Of a DNA stretch of 64,000 nucleotides, positions 21,604 to 30,734 are shown piece after piece. The stretch lies in NCBI RefSeq assembly GCF_004005475.1, contig NZ_RZTZ01000002.1, positions 124,001-188,000 on the forward strand. The letters are read 5' to 3'. Below the pieces are notes generated by a model that saw nothing but the letters and a program-made list of their open reading frames with translations, had not been told where the DNA came from and made no database searches. Numbering within the stretch: position 1 is the stretch's first letter; each line of letters starts with the position of its first letter. A program made the translations under genes and the position numbers. This DNA comes from Niallia taxi (GTDB taxonomy: Bacteria; Bacillota; Bacilli; Bacillales; Cytobacillaceae).

Positions 21604-22428
21604 GTGCCTGAATTACCAGAAGTAGAAACGGTCAGACGTACTCTTAAAGAGCTCACACATAAAAAGGTCATTAAAGAAGTAGTTGTTTCGTGGGCGAAAA
21701 TGATAAAAAGACCTGAAAATGTCGAAGAATTTTCCGATGCTCTTGTTGGTCAAAGAATAGAAGATATTAAGCGGAGAGGTAAGTTTCTTCTTATTGAAAC
21801 GACCGATTTTACAATCGTTTCCCATTTGCGGATGGAAGGAAGATATGGCTTATTTTCAAAGGATGATCCTGTCGATAAACATACACATGTGATTTTTTAT
21901 TTTGAAGACGGGTCAGAGCTGCGCTATAAGGATGTCCGGAAATTTGGAACGATGCATCTGTTCAAAAAAGGGGAGGAGCATCTAACACTGCCCCTTTCCC
22001 AGCTTGGACCAGAGCCTTTTGATTCATCCTTTACAATTGGAAACTTTAAGGAAAGACTGTCGAAAACGACAAGAAGTATTAAAACCGCTTTGCTGGATCA
22101 AAAGATTGTCGTTGGATTAGGTAATATTTATGTAGACGAAGCATTGTTTCGCAGCGGTATTCATCCAGAAAGAATTGCCAATACGATTAATGACACTGAA
22201 GCTGACACACTATATAGGGAAATTATTGCGACACTTTCAGAGGCTGTTGAAAAAGGTGGAAGCACTATACGCTCTTATGTTAATACACAAGGGCAAATCG
22301 GAATGTTCCAGCTTGAATTATTCGTGTATGGACGAAAAGGTGAAGCGTGTAAAAACTGCGGCACCGAATTAGAAAGAATTATTGTTGGAGGCAGAGGGAC
22401 TGTATTTTGTCCACGCTGTCAGAAATAA
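21604..22428 (+). CDS. mutM: Formamidopyrimidine-DNA glycosylase
   Basis: Bifunctional glycosylase/AP lyase that removes 8-oxoguanine and Fapy lesions. 274 residues. The catalytic N-terminus PELPEVETVRR has the Pro nucleophile after initiator Met, the H2TH region reads LDQKIVVGLGNIYVDEALF, and the C-terminal zinc finger is CKNC...CPRC. GTG start with AAAGAGGAAAT. It is in an operon with polA, then read-through into ytaF and coaE is limited by a hairpin. Confidence 0.96.
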   Translation: MPELPEVETVRRTLKELTHKKVIKEVVVSWAKMIKRPENVEEFSDALVGQRIEDIKRRGKFLLIETTDFTIVSHLRMEGRYGLFSKDDPVDKHTHVIFYFEDGSELRYKDVRKFGTMHLFKKGEEHLTLPLSQLGPEPFDSSFTIGNFKERLSKTTRSIKTALLDQKIVVGLGNIYVDEALFRSGIHPERIANTINDTEADTLYREIIATLSEAVEKGGSTIRSYVNTQGQIGMFQLELFVYGRKGEACKNCGTELERIIVGGRGTVFCPRCQK

Positions 22429-22457
22429 GCTTTATATATTGCATTAACATTGGATGG

Positions 22458-22504
22458 GCTCCTTCCATATAGTATATTACTATCCGTTAGGAAGGAGCTT
22501 TTTT
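22458..22504 (+). terminator. Terminator-like hairpin carrying the ytaF SD in its 3' arm
   Basis: GCTCCTTCC (22458-22466) pairs with GGAAGGAGC (22490-22498), an inner ATAGTA/TACTAT stem tops it, and six T follow. The 3' arm GGAAGGAG is also the only plausible SD for ytaF at 22508, so the same fold could end transcription or hide the ribosome site. Confidence 0.75.
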
Positions 22505-22507
22505 ACG

Positions 22508-23143
22508 ATGTCACAAATACTTTCTCTTTTCCTCTTAGCCTTGGCTGTCAGCATTGATAATTTTAGTGTCGGATTCACTTACGGCTTGCGAAAGATGAAA
22601 ATCCCATTTAAATCGATTTTCATCATCGCCTGCTGCTCAGGTTTGACACTTTTAGTTTCCATGCTGGTGGGGCATGTGATTGCACAAGTATTCTCTTCTG
22701 AATTTGCCGAAAGTATTGGCGGCGGTATTCTCATTATTTTAGGATTATGGATATTGTATCAATTTTTTCAGCCGGATAAAGAAAGAGAGATTATCACAAA
22801 AGAAAAAAATTTGGTGAACTTTGAAATAAAATCGCTAGGAATTGTTATTAATATTTTAAAGAAACCAATGTCAGCGGATTTTGACAATTCTGGAACGATT
22901 ACAGGAGTGGAAGCAATCGTCCTTGGATTCGCCCTTTCATTAGATGCGTTTGGGGCAGGAATCGGGGCTTCCATGCTTGGGTACTCCCCGCTCTTTCTGA
23001 CGATTGCAGTCATTATTATGAGCACGTCCTTTGTATCGTTAGGCATGGTTGGAGGCGCGCTCCTTTCTAAAAAAAGCTATATGGAGAAATTTTCGTTTAT
23101 TCCAGGAATCATCTTAATTATCATAGGTATATTTAAGCTCTAA
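22508..23143 (+). CDS. ytaF: Sporulation membrane protein YtaF (MntP-like/DUF204)
   Basis: Polytopic membrane protein, 211 residues, with two homologous halves: LLALAVSIDNFSVGFTYGLR near the N-terminus and LGFALSLDAFGAGIG at ~140-155. Each carries the Asp-containing motif of the MntP/DUF204 cation-exporter family. About six helices are predicted. ATG 22508 fits the family N-terminus and the SD GGAAGGAGC; the longer frame from 22454 would place a hairpin inside the coding region. B. subtilis ytaF is a sporulation gene in the same position; transport is not demonstrated. Confidence 0.88.
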   Translation: MSQILSLFLLALAVSIDNFSVGFTYGLRKMKIPFKSIFIIACCSGLTLLVSMLVGHVIAQVFSSEFAESIGGGILIILGLWILYQFFQPDKEREIITKEKNLVNFEIKSLGIVINILKKPMSADFDNSGTITGVEAIVLGFALSLDAFGAGIGASMLGYSPLFLTIAVIIMSTSFVSLGMVGGALLSKKSYMEKFSFIPGIILIIIGIFKL

Positions 23144-23187
23144 ACATTGCTATAAAGAAACCATTGAACAAAGGCAGGAAAAAGCAA

Positions 23188-23787
23188 ATGACTTTAATTA
23201 TAGGCTTAACAGGCGGCATTGCAAGCGGGAAAAGCACCATTTCCAATTATTTGAGATCTCTCAGCTTACCGATTATAGATGCAGACGTGGAAGCGCGTTT
23301 GGCTGTTGAGAAAGGGGAGCCTGGTTACAGCAAAATCGTGGAGCATTTTGGCACGAAGATTTTGCTAGAGGATGGAAGCCTGAATCGCGCTAAGCTTGGC
23401 GAAATAGTGTTTCGTGATGAAAAGCAAAGAGCTGTGCTGAATGGCATTGTTCATCCAGAGGTGAGAAACAGGATGAACAAAAAGCAAAATGAAGCCATTG
23501 CAGAAGGGCATATGGCAGTCATTTTGGATATCCCGTTACTATTTGAAAACAAGCTGGACAGCACTGTCGACAAGACAATCCTTGTCTATGTGGATACAGA
23601 GACTCAAATAAGCCGTCTGATCGATAGGAACAAATTGTCTTTTGAGCAAGCAAAATTAAGAATCGAAGCACAAATGCCTTTGCAGGAGAAAAAAGCGCTG
23701 GCAGACAGAATAATCGACAATAATGGAACGGTCGAAAACTCTCAAGACCAGGCGCTTAAGATTCTTCAAGACTGGAAGGTAATTTAA
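23188..23787 (+). CDS. coaE: Dephospho-CoA kinase
   Basis: Last step of coenzyme A synthesis: phosphorylates the 3'-OH of dephospho-CoA. 199 residues. The P-loop GLTGGIASGKST is at the N-terminus, with IDADVEAR, VHPEVR and VLDIPLLFE following. ATG 23188 is preferred over the upstream in-frame codon at 23164 because it matches the family start (MTLIIGLTGG) and follows a purine-rich SD (GGCAGGAAAAAG). Terminator directly after. In B. subtilis gapB and speD follow; here they are absent. Confidence 0.95.
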   Translation: MTLIIGLTGGIASGKSTISNYLRSLSLPIIDADVEARLAVEKGEPGYSKIVEHFGTKILLEDGSLNRAKLGEIVFRDEKQRAVLNGIVHPEVRNRMNKKQNEAIAEGHMAVILDIPLLFENKLDSTVDKTILVYVDTETQISRLIDRNKLSFEQAKLRIEAQMPLQEKKALADRIIDNNGTVENSQDQALKILQDWKVI

Positions 23788-23793
23788 AGCGTG

Positions 23794-23824
23794 CTGTCTC
23801 ATCGATTCGATGGGGCAGTTTTTT
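23794..23824 (+). terminator. Intrinsic terminator after coaE
   Basis: CTGTCTCATCG (23794-23804) pairs with CGATGGGGCAG (23808-23818), including two G-U pairs, with an ATT loop and six T. Confidence 0.88.
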
Positions 23825-23990
23825 AGGAGAAATTTTTTTGTTTTTCCTTTTTTTCATCAAGAAATGGACATAATAAGGCGTACATAAGTGAATTAATTCA
23901 TTCTATCACTTGTACAAACTAGCACTTTTCTATAAGATATTATTAATGGGAATCAATACATTGCGAACAATGAATTCGGAGCTGATATAG

Positions 23991-24446
23991 ATGAGATGTC
24001 CTTCATGTCAACATAATAATAACCGTGTTCTTGATTCACGACCTGTTGATGACAGCCGCTCTATTCGCAGGAGAAGAGAATGCGAGGAGTGCGGTTACCG
24101 CTTTACTACTTTCGAAAAAGTAGAAGAAATACCGTTGATCGTTGTGAAAAAGGAAGGTACCCGTGAAGAATTCAGTCGTGATAAAATCCTGCGCGGCCTA
24201 ATTAGGGCTTGTGAAAAAAGACCAGTTGCCTTAAAGCAGCTTGAGGAGATAACGGCAGAAATCGAAAAGGAGCTTAGAAGCAACGCCGTTTCGGAGATTA
24301 ATAGTGAAGATATCGGTGAAATGGTCATGGATCGATTGGCGAAAGTAGACGAGGTGGCGTATGTCCGCTTTGCGTCTGTTTATCGTCAATTTAAAGATAT
24401 AAATGTTTTTATAGAAGAACTGAAAGAGCTGATTAAAAAGGGGTAA
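23991..24446 (+). CDS. nrdR: Transcriptional repressor NrdR
   Basis: ATP/dATP-sensing repressor of ribonucleotide reductase genes, 151 residues. The N-terminal zinc ribbon (CPSC ... CEECG, residues 3-34) includes the conserved RRRREC stretch. The ATP-cone spans ~48-138 with [20 protein letters not shown]. It lies directly upstream of dnaB-dnaI, as B. subtilis nrdR (ytcG) does. The SD is poor (GGAGCTGATATAG). Followed by a terminator. Confidence 0.95.
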   Translation: MRCPSCQHNNNRVLDSRPVDDSRSIRRRRECEECGYRFTTFEKVEEIPLIVVKKEGTREEFSRDKILRGLIRACEKRPVALKQLEEITAEIEKELRSNAVSEINSEDIGEMVMDRLAKVDEVAYVRFASVYRQFKDINVFIEELKELIKKG

Positions 24447-24506
24447 GACAGCGGTGATTTCGCGCTGTTATTAGTGAATGCAGATGCATTCCACACATGA
24501 TAAAAG

Positions 24507-24534
24507 GAGCTGAAGGATTCTTTGGCTCTTTTTT
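24507..24534 (+). terminator. Intrinsic terminator after nrdR
   Basis: GAGCTGAAG (24507-24515) / CTTTGGCTC (24520-24528) with two G-U pairs and a GATT loop, followed by six T. Confidence 0.8.
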
Positions 24535-24608
24535 GACTTGTATATTCGCTAAAAAAATCATGCATTACAGCTAAGTCGAGCAATAATAGCAAAGGAGTGA
24601 CTTAGTTT

Positions 24609-26021
24609 ATGTCACAGCATTGGCAGGACTTGCTTCCAATAGATAGATATCAAGTATCGACAAACGGACTGATAAGTGAGTATGATCGCAAGGTAATTAC
24701 CTTTTTGTATCAGCCCCTTATCGGATCCGCCTGTCTTGGATTATATATGACGTTATGGGGTGAGGTGGAGGAAAACAGACTATGGTCTGCTGACCATTCA
24801 CATCACAGCCTGATGAATTTTATGGATTGCGGCTTAAAAGAAATTTATCATGCACGGTGTAAGCTTGAGGGCATCGGTCTGCTTAAAACGTTTATGAAAA
24901 AAGAAGGGGAAAACCGCTCGTTCATCTATGAATTACAGCCGCCATTGACACCAGAGCAGTTTTTTCTTGATGGCATACTGAATGTTTACCTTTACAGAAA
25001 AATAGGAAAAGCACAATATAATAGGCTGAAAAAATTCTTTGCAGAAGAGCGTAAAGCAGACGAGAAAGAGTTTAGGCAAGTTACGAAGGCGTTTCAGGAT
25101 GTGTTTATGTCAGATCATTCTAGTGTCGTCCGCTCCACCTATGAGTGGGAAGGCGGAGAAGCACTTGAACAGGATGCTGTGCTGATTGGGAAAAAAGACC
25201 AGACGAACATGAAGATTGAAAATGCCAATTTTGATTTTGATCTGCTTCTTGCGGGGCTGAACGATTCATTCCTGTCTAAAAAGGCGTTGACAACCAAAGT
25301 GAAAGAAGCAATTCAGACATTATCCTTCTTGTATGGAATCAATCCGATTGAAATGAAAAATATTGTGATGAGTGCGATAAATCCTAACGATGAAATTGAT
25401 TTAGAGGAGCTGCGAATAGCGGCAAGAGATTGGTATCAATTCCAAAATGCCGGCAAGCTGCCGTTACTAGTGGACAGGACACAGCCGCTACAGCTTCAGT
25501 CCCAAATTGAGGCACCGAAAACAAAGGAAGAGGAGCTTCTTAATTATTTAGATACTACTTCGCCAAGGCAGCTTTTAAGGGATATAGGAGGAGGAGCAGA
25601 ACCGTCAAAGGCTGACCTCCAAATAATAGAAGAAGTCATGTTTGCACAGAAACTGCCTTCTGGTGTTATTAATGTATTAATTCAATATGTTATGCTTAAG
25701 ACAGATATGAAGCTGACGAAGGGCTATGTGGAGAAAATAGCAGGACAATGGGTAAGAAAAAGGATTCAAACAGTCAAGGACGCTATGGATTTAGCTAAAA
25801 AGGAACATCAGCAGTATCTTGATTGGGCAAATGGCAAAAATACGACAAGCTCTAATAAAGGTTCGAAAAAAGTCATCCGTAAGGAAAAGATTCCAGAGTG
25901 GTTTGGACAGGACAAGCCATCCAATACAGATGAAAATAACATAGACGAGGCAAATACCGACGATGTGAATAACGACTTCCTTAAAGAATTAGAAGAGGAA
26001 ATAAAAAACTTAAGAAAATAG
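24609..26021 (+). CDS. dnaB: Replication initiation and membrane attachment protein DnaB
   Basis: Primosomal helicase-loading protein of Firmicutes (not the replicative helicase), 470 residues. The N-terminal winged-helix/tetramer domain (~1-300) is followed by a DnaB/DnaD domain ending in the YxxxIxxxW-like segment YVEKIAGQWVRKRIQTVKDA (~375-395), then a low-complexity acidic/Asn tail. It works with DnaD and DnaI to load the helicase at oriC and restart sites. SD CAAAGGAGTG before the ATG. dnaI follows at once. Confidence 0.93.
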   Translation: MSQHWQDLLPIDRYQVSTNGLISEYDRKVITFLYQPLIGSACLGLYMTLWGEVEENRLWSADHSHHSLMNFMDCGLKEIYHARCKLEGIGLLKTFMKKEGENRSFIYELQPPLTPEQFFLDGILNVYLYRKIGKAQYNRLKKFFAEERKADEKEFRQVTKAFQDVFMSDHSSVVRSTYEWEGGEALEQDAVLIGKKDQTNMKIENANFDFDLLLAGLNDSFLSKKALTTKVKEAIQTLSFLYGINPIEMKNIVMSAINPNDEIDLEELRIAARDWYQFQNAGKLPLLVDRTQPLQLQSQIEAPKTKEEELLNYLDTTSPRQLLRDIGGGAEPSKADLQIIEEVMFAQKLPSGVINVLIQYVMLKTDMKLTKGYVEKIAGQWVRKRIQTVKDAMDLAKKEHQQYLDWANGKNTTSSNKGSKKVIRKEKIPEWFGQDKPSNTDENNIDEANTDDVNNDFLKELEEEIKNLRK

Positions 26022-26033
26022 GTGGTGAGTAGT

Positions 26034-26963
26034 ATGGAAAGCATTAACGATACACTTCGCAAGCTTGGAGCAAACGGCGGATTTCAAGAGCGGTATAAGG
26101 CGATGAAGGAACAGGTGCTAAACCATTCTGATGTGAAAACCTTCCTGCAGGAAAATGAGGAAGCAATCACACCGCGTATGCTGGAAACAGGCATGATGAA
26201 GCTGTATGAATACGCAAACCAAAGTAAAGAATGCCAAAAATGTCCGAGCCTAGGTCAGTGCATCAACATGATGCAGGGGTATCATCCTAAATTGGTAATT
26301 AACAGGGGAGCAATTGACATTCAATATGATGTTTGCCCTCGCAAAATAATGGATGACAGCCAAAAGAAAAAGGAAAAACTTATTCGGAGTCTGCATGTAC
26401 CGAAGGATATCCTGAAGGCTTCCTTCAACACTTTGGACATTGGCCAAGAACGTGCGCAAGCGGTGAGAGCAGCCATAAATTTCGTCAAGCAATACGAACC
26501 GGGTCAAAGGCAAAAGGGGTTGTATTTCTTTGGTGAATTTGGTGTGGGAAAATCATATTTGCTTGGAGCAATTGCTAATGAGCTATCGCAAATGCAGGTT
26601 TCCTCGATGATTGTATATGTGCCGGAATTATTCAGGGAAATGAAAAGCTCTATTGCCGACAATACATTAAATGACAAGATTGAAAGTATTAAAAGAGAGC
26701 CTGTTCTTATGCTTGATGATATTGGTGCTGAAACCATGTCAAGCTGGATAAGGGATGAAGTTCTAGGACCAATTCTTCAATTCAGAATGCTGGAAAATTT
26801 ACCGACATTATTCAGCTCCAACTTTGATTTTGGTGGGTTAGAATACCATTTGACATACTCTCAGCGTGGTGAAGAGGAAAAAATGAAGGCGATGCGGGTA
26901 ATGGAAAGAATTAGATATCTGGCAGATCCAATTCATGTAAAAGGTGAAAATAAAAGAAAATGA
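26034..26963 (+). CDS. dnaI: Primosomal protein DnaI (helicase loader)
   Basis: AAA+ helicase loader, 309 residues (B. subtilis 311). The N-terminal zinc-binding part has CQKCPSLGQC (~residues 62-71) and a further Cys in DVCPRK. Walker A is GEFGVGKSYLL, Walker B VLMLDDIGAE, and an Arg-finger region MERIRYLADP lies near the end. ATG 26034 sits after AGGTGGTGA that spans the dnaB stop; GTG at 26022 would overlap that SD. Followed by a terminator. Confidence 0.95.
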   Translation: MESINDTLRKLGANGGFQERYKAMKEQVLNHSDVKTFLQENEEAITPRMLETGMMKLYEYANQSKECQKCPSLGQCINMMQGYHPKLVINRGAIDIQYDVCPRKIMDDSQKKKEKLIRSLHVPKDILKASFNTLDIGQERAQAVRAAINFVKQYEPGQRQKGLYFFGEFGVGKSYLLGAIANELSQMQVSSMIVYVPELFREMKSSIADNTLNDKIESIKREPVLMLDDIGAETMSSWIRDEVLGPILQFRMLENLPTLFSSNFDFGGLEYHLTYSQRGEEEKMKAMRVMERIRYLADPIHVKGENKRK

Positions 26964-26970
26964 CGCTTTC

Positions 26971-27006
26971 AAGGCAGCCCTATTATTAGTGGCTGTCTTT
27001 TTATTT
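26971..27006 (+). terminator. Intrinsic terminator after dnaI
   Basis: AAGGCAGCC (26971-26979) / GGCTGTCTT (26991-26999), with one G-U pair, followed by TTTATTT. Confidence 0.87.
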
Positions 27007-27092
27007 GCGAAGATTCCCGTCGTGACTTCTATTTTTTTGTGTATCCCCATATACATTCTAACAAGGATTTTTTTCATAAAGGGGGGTTACGA

Positions 27093-27947
27093 TTGATTGA
27101 AGTCATTTTTCAGAAAAAAGGCGATGGAGAAAAATTGCTTAGACTGATCAATCTTAAATATAAAAATACAGACTGGGCTATTAGCTCCATTCAAGAAGAG
27201 CATGAGTTTCGCTTAAAGTTCAGTTGGGAAACTGGGCAAAACAGTTTGTTTATGCAAACATTGAAAATGGTATTAGCAGAGTTCATTCTTCATTACAAAT
27301 CAGAGGAATGGGCAAGGCAAGTATTGGTTGACAGGTATTATTATGCAGATGAAGCAGAGCAGCGACTTATACTTGAAATATTGCACAGCCTGCTTGAGAA
27401 GGAAAGAAGAGACCTTGCAAGCCTTCTTGGCAAAATCCATTTGCATGAATGTCTGGATAAGGCGCTTGGTGACCTGTTAAAGGACAATTTCTCCTTTTCC
27501 TTCGACAGCTTTGTTACATTCAGACTGCAGGATTATACCCAAAAGCTGAACAGCTATGTCGAAATTGCCATTGATGAATATAAAATGGAGCAGGAATATC
27601 AAGTGTTTATTCATACTTTACGGGACTTCCTGGAAAATCGCAGCCCGAAAATCCAGGCGATCCATGTGCTTGTAGATTTAGAAATTCAGTTTTATGACTC
27701 GGAGTACAGGGAATTGTCCCAGCAGGACTTAATGAAAATACTGGACAGAAAGATGTTCACATACCAATCTGTTTATATTGATCCATTTTCGATTGGGCCG
27801 CTGCTCTCTCTTGCCCCGAAAAATATTTATTTGTACACAGAAGACCGAGAACAGCCAATCGTTCGCACAATCATGAATATTTTCGAAGAACGGGTTAATA
27901 TTATGGAGAAAGATGCGTTTTTCCATGGGACACCACATACTTTTTAA
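27093..27947 (+). CDS. ytxC: Putative sporulation protein YtxC
   Basis: Soluble protein of the YtxC-like family, 284 residues (B. subtilis 281), lying between dnaI and thrS as in B. subtilis. No catalytic motif is recognised; it is mostly helical and Glu/Lys/Leu-rich with one amphipathic stretch near 90-140. TTG 27093 (MIEVIFQKKG) follows AAAGGGGGG at 27078-27086, while the earlier in-frame ATG at 27039 has no SD. The family is linked to sporulation by distribution; the molecular role is unknown. Confidence 0.87.
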   Translation: MIEVIFQKKGDGEKLLRLINLKYKNTDWAISSIQEEHEFRLKFSWETGQNSLFMQTLKMVLAEFILHYKSEEWARQVLVDRYYYADEAEQRLILEILHSLLEKERRDLASLLGKIHLHECLDKALGDLLKDNFSFSFDSFVTFRLQDYTQKLNSYVEIAIDEYKMEQEYQVFIHTLRDFLENRSPKIQAIHVLVDLEIQFYDSEYRELSQQDLMKILDRKMFTYQSVYIDPFSIGPLLSLAPKNIYLYTEDREQPIVRTIMNIFEERVNIMEKDAFFHGTPHTF

Positions 27948-27974
27948 TTCCTTTTTAAAATTATGAATGGCTAC

Positions 27975-28003
27975 TTGCATTTAATGTCCATAAAGCATAT
28001 AAT
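27975..28003 (+). promoter_or_regulatory. Sigma-A promoter of the thrS T-box leader
   Basis: TTGCAT (27975-27980), a 17-bp spacer, and TATAAT (27998-28003). Confidence 0.75.
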
Positions 28004-28044
28004 AACGTACATAAAATACCTATATCGAATACATGTTATGATAA

Positions 28045-28297
28045 GGACAATAGTTTTCTTGTACGGTTTTAAGAGAGGGAAGCACATGCTGGGAGCTTCC
28101 TAACACGATGAGAAATGCTTACCACCTTTAAACTTTAGCCAGGAACAGGGCAGCCCCTTACTATTGGTTAACGGAGGCAGCCGTTATCTGTTTTTCTAAA
28201 GCCGTTTGGACCTTTGAAAGGGAAAAGCGGGAATTAGGGTGGAACCACGTGATTATTTCATATAAACTCGTCCCTTTCTACAGGGACGGGTTTTTTT
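28045..28297 (+). ncRNA. T-box leader (tRNA-Thr sensing) upstream of thrS
   Basis: The hallmark T-box AGGGTGGAACCACG occurs at 28236-28249. Upstream is a Stem I with AGAGAGGG (28072-28079) and an ACC triplet in GCTTACCACC (~28118-28127) that fits a Thr specifier. Downstream is a terminator, ACTCGTCCCT (28266-28275) / AGGGACGGGT (28282-28291) plus a T-run. Uncharged tRNA-Thr would pair with the T-box bulge and favour the antiterminator. The exact 5' boundary is approximate. Confidence 0.93.
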
Positions 28298-28353
28298 GTG
28301 TTTTGGTCCTTTAGCATGAAGAGATAAACAAGCATTTGAAGGAGGAAATAGTT

Positions 28354-30285
28354 ATGTCAGAAATGATAAAAATTACATTTCCAGATGGAGCGGTTAAGGA
28401 GTTTTCTGCAGGTACAACTACAGAAGAAATTGCCGGATCAATTAGTCCTGGATTAAAGAAAAAAGCCCTTGCAGGTAAAGTGAATGGTGAACTATTTGAC
28501 TTAAGAAGACCTATTGATAAAGATGCTTCTTTTGAGATCATTACACCTGAAAGAGAAGAGGCGCTGGAAATTCTTCGCCACAGTACTGCTCACTTGATGG
28601 CACAAGCAATTAAAAGGCTGCATGGAAATGTAAAGCTTGGAGTAGGTCCTGTAATTGAAGGCGGTTTTTACTATGATATTGACTTGGAGAAATCACTTAC
28701 TCCAGAGGATCTGCCTTTAATTGAAAAGGAAATGGCAAAAATCATCAATGAAAACTTGGAAATCGTTCGTAAAGAAGTAAGCCGTGATGATGCGGTTAAG
28801 CTCTTTACTGAGATGGATGATGAATACAAGCTAGAACTGATTGAAGCCATTCCGGCTGACGAGACAGTAACATTATATGAGCAAGGCGAGTTTATTGACC
28901 TTTGCCGCGGTGTGCATGTGCCTTCTACAGGTAAATTAAAGGAATTCAAGCTATTGAATATTGCAGGAGCATACTGGAGAGGTAATAGTGACAATAAAAT
29001 GCTGCAGCGTATTTATGGAACTGCCTTCTTCAAAAAAGCAGATCTTAATGAGCATCTTCGCTTATTGGAAGAAGCAAAGGAAAGAGATCACCGTAAAATC
29101 GGTAAAGAGCTTGATTTGTTTATGACTTCTCAAAAAGTCGGACAAGGTCTTCCATTGTGGTTGCCAAAAGGTGCAACAGTCAGACGAATTTTGGAAAGAT
29201 ATATTGTTGATAAAGAAGAAAGATTAGGCTATCAGCATGTATACACACCAATCATGGGTAGTGTTGATCTTTACAAGACTTCTGGTCACTGGGATCATTA
29301 TCAAGAGGATATGTTCCCTGTAATGGACATGGACAATGAGCAGCTTGTTCTTCGTCCAATGAACTGTCCACACCATATGGTTGTGTACAAAAATGACATC
29401 CACAGCTACAGAGAGCTTCCAATACGTATTGCAGAGCTTGGAACAATGCACCGCTACGAGATGTCTGGTGCCCTATCTGGACTTCAGCGTGTTCGCGGGA
29501 TGACTTTAAATGACGCTCATATTTTCGTTCGTCCTGATCAAATTAAGGATGAGTTCAAACGTGTTGTTAACCTTGTGCTTGATGTATACAAGGACTTTAA
29601 CCTGACAGATTATTCTTTCCGTTTGTCTTACCGTGATCCACAAGACACAGAGAAATATTTCGATGATGATAATATGTGGAACAAAGCACAAAGCATGCTG
29701 AAAGAAGCAATGGATGACCTTGGCTTAGATTATTACGAAGCAGAAGGAGAAGCAGCATTCTATGGTCCAAAGCTTGATGTTCAAGTTAAAACTGCTTTAG
29801 GCAAGGATGAGACACTTTCAACTGTGCAGCTTGACTTCTTATTGCCAGAGCGCTTTGATCTGACATATGTTGGCGAAGACGGCAAGCAACATCGCCCTGT
29901 TGTTATCCACAGAGGTGTTGTATCAACAATGGAAAGATTCATTGCCTTCTTGATTGAAGAATATAAAGGAGCGTTCCCTACATGGCTTGCACCTGTTCAA
30001 GTTCAAGTGATTCCAGTATCGCCATCTGTTCATTTTGATTATGCGAAAAAAGTACAAGAGCAGCTTCAAAATCAAGGGTTCCGTGTGGAGCTTGATGAGC
30101 GTGACGAGAAAATAGGCTACAAAATCAGGGAAGCACAAATGCAAAAAATCCCTTACATGCTTGTTGTAGGTGATAAAGAAGTGGAAGAGAATGCTGTCAA
30201 TGTGCGTAAATACGGAGAGCAAAAGTCTGAAACAATTCCTTTCGATGCTTTTCTTCAAGGTCTTTTGGCGGAAGTAAAGAGATAA
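28354..30285 (+). CDS. thrS: Threonyl-tRNA synthetase
   Basis: Class II synthetase charging tRNA-Thr, 643 residues, identical in length to B. subtilis ThrS. TGS domain ~1-63, the editing/second additional domain with [10 protein letters not shown] (~75-86), the catalytic core with motif 2 [17 protein letters not shown] and motif 3 [18 protein letters not shown], and the C-terminal anticodon-binding domain from ~540. ATG 28354 follows AAGGAGG; the upstream in-frame ATG 28336 precedes that SD and is rejected. Controlled by the T-box above. Confidence 0.97.
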   Translation: MSEMIKITFPDGAVKEFSAGTTTEEIAGSISPGLKKKALAGKVNGELFDLRRPIDKDASFEIITPEREEALEILRHSTAHLMAQAIKRLHGNVKLGVGPVIEGGFYYDIDLEKSLTPEDLPLIEKEMAKIINENLEIVRKEVSRDDAVKLFTEMDDEYKLELIEAIPADETVTLYEQGEFIDLCRGVHVPSTGKLKEFKLLNIAGAYWRGNSDNKMLQRIYGTAFFKKADLNEHLRLLEEAKERDHRKIGKELDLFMTSQKVGQGLPLWLPKGATVRRILERYIVDKEERLGYQHVYTPIMGSVDLYKTSGHWDHYQEDMFPVMDMDNEQLVLRPMNCPHHMVVYKNDIHSYRELPIRIAELGTMHRYEMSGALSGLQRVRGMTLNDAHIFVRPDQIKDEFKRVVNLVLDVYKDFNLTDYSFRLSYRDPQDTEKYFDDDNMWNKAQSMLKEAMDDLGLDYYEAEGEAAFYGPKLDVQVKTALGKDETLSTVQLDFLLPERFDLTYVGEDGKQHRPVVIHRGVVSTMERFIAFLIEEYKGAFPTWLAPVQVQVIPVSPSVHFDYAKKVQEQLQNQGFRVELDERDEKIGYKIREAQMQKIPYMLVVGDKEVEENAVNVRKYGEQKSETIPFDAFLQGLLAEVKR

Positions 30286-30396
30286 AAAACTTTTCCAAAA
30301 TACGGAGTTAGACCGAAAAAACAGGAAATTATGCAAAAAGTATTGCAATAACGTAAGAATTTTGATAAAATTTTTTTCGTTGTGATAATTCTTTCG

Positions 30397-30426
30397 TTGA
30401 CTTATCCATTTCGACTGTGATATAGT
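30397..30426 (+). promoter_or_regulatory. Probable promoter of infC-rpmI-rplT
   Basis: TTGACT (30397-30402), an 18-bp spacer, and TATAGT (30421-30426). Confidence 0.6.
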
Positions 30427-30439
30427 TACTAAGGTAAAT

Positions 30440-30734
30440 TGAATATAAAGTTTGAGGAAAAGAAGAAGCACCCGCTTCTCACCTGATTGACACGGATTCC
30501 AAGTAGTTAACAGGTATTACGTAAACAATTTAGGTCTTACTATGGTTATCGTAAGTGTGGGTGATTTTTGAATCGTCCACACTTTTTATTTTGGATGCAA
30601 GTCCAAATATGCGATTTCAACTGGGGAGTCAAGTGTCAATTGGTACTTAGCACGAAAAAGAATCGCGAAGCTTTTCTTGTTAAGTTCTTGACCCGAACGT
30701 TGTATTCGTCAATTAACCTTGGAGGTGTTTAACT
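30440..30734 (+). ncRNA. L20-type autoregulatory leader of infC-rpmI-rplT
   Basis: A roughly 300-nt leader with the sequence blocks of the Bacillus L20 leader family (AGAAGCACCCGCTTCTCACC, AACAGGTATTACG). It includes a factor-independent terminator: AAGTGTGG (30553-30560) / CCACACTT (30577-30584), then TTTATTTT. In B. subtilis, ribosomal protein L20 binds the leader mRNA and promotes premature termination; the same logic is expected here. Ends are approximate. Confidence 0.85.
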
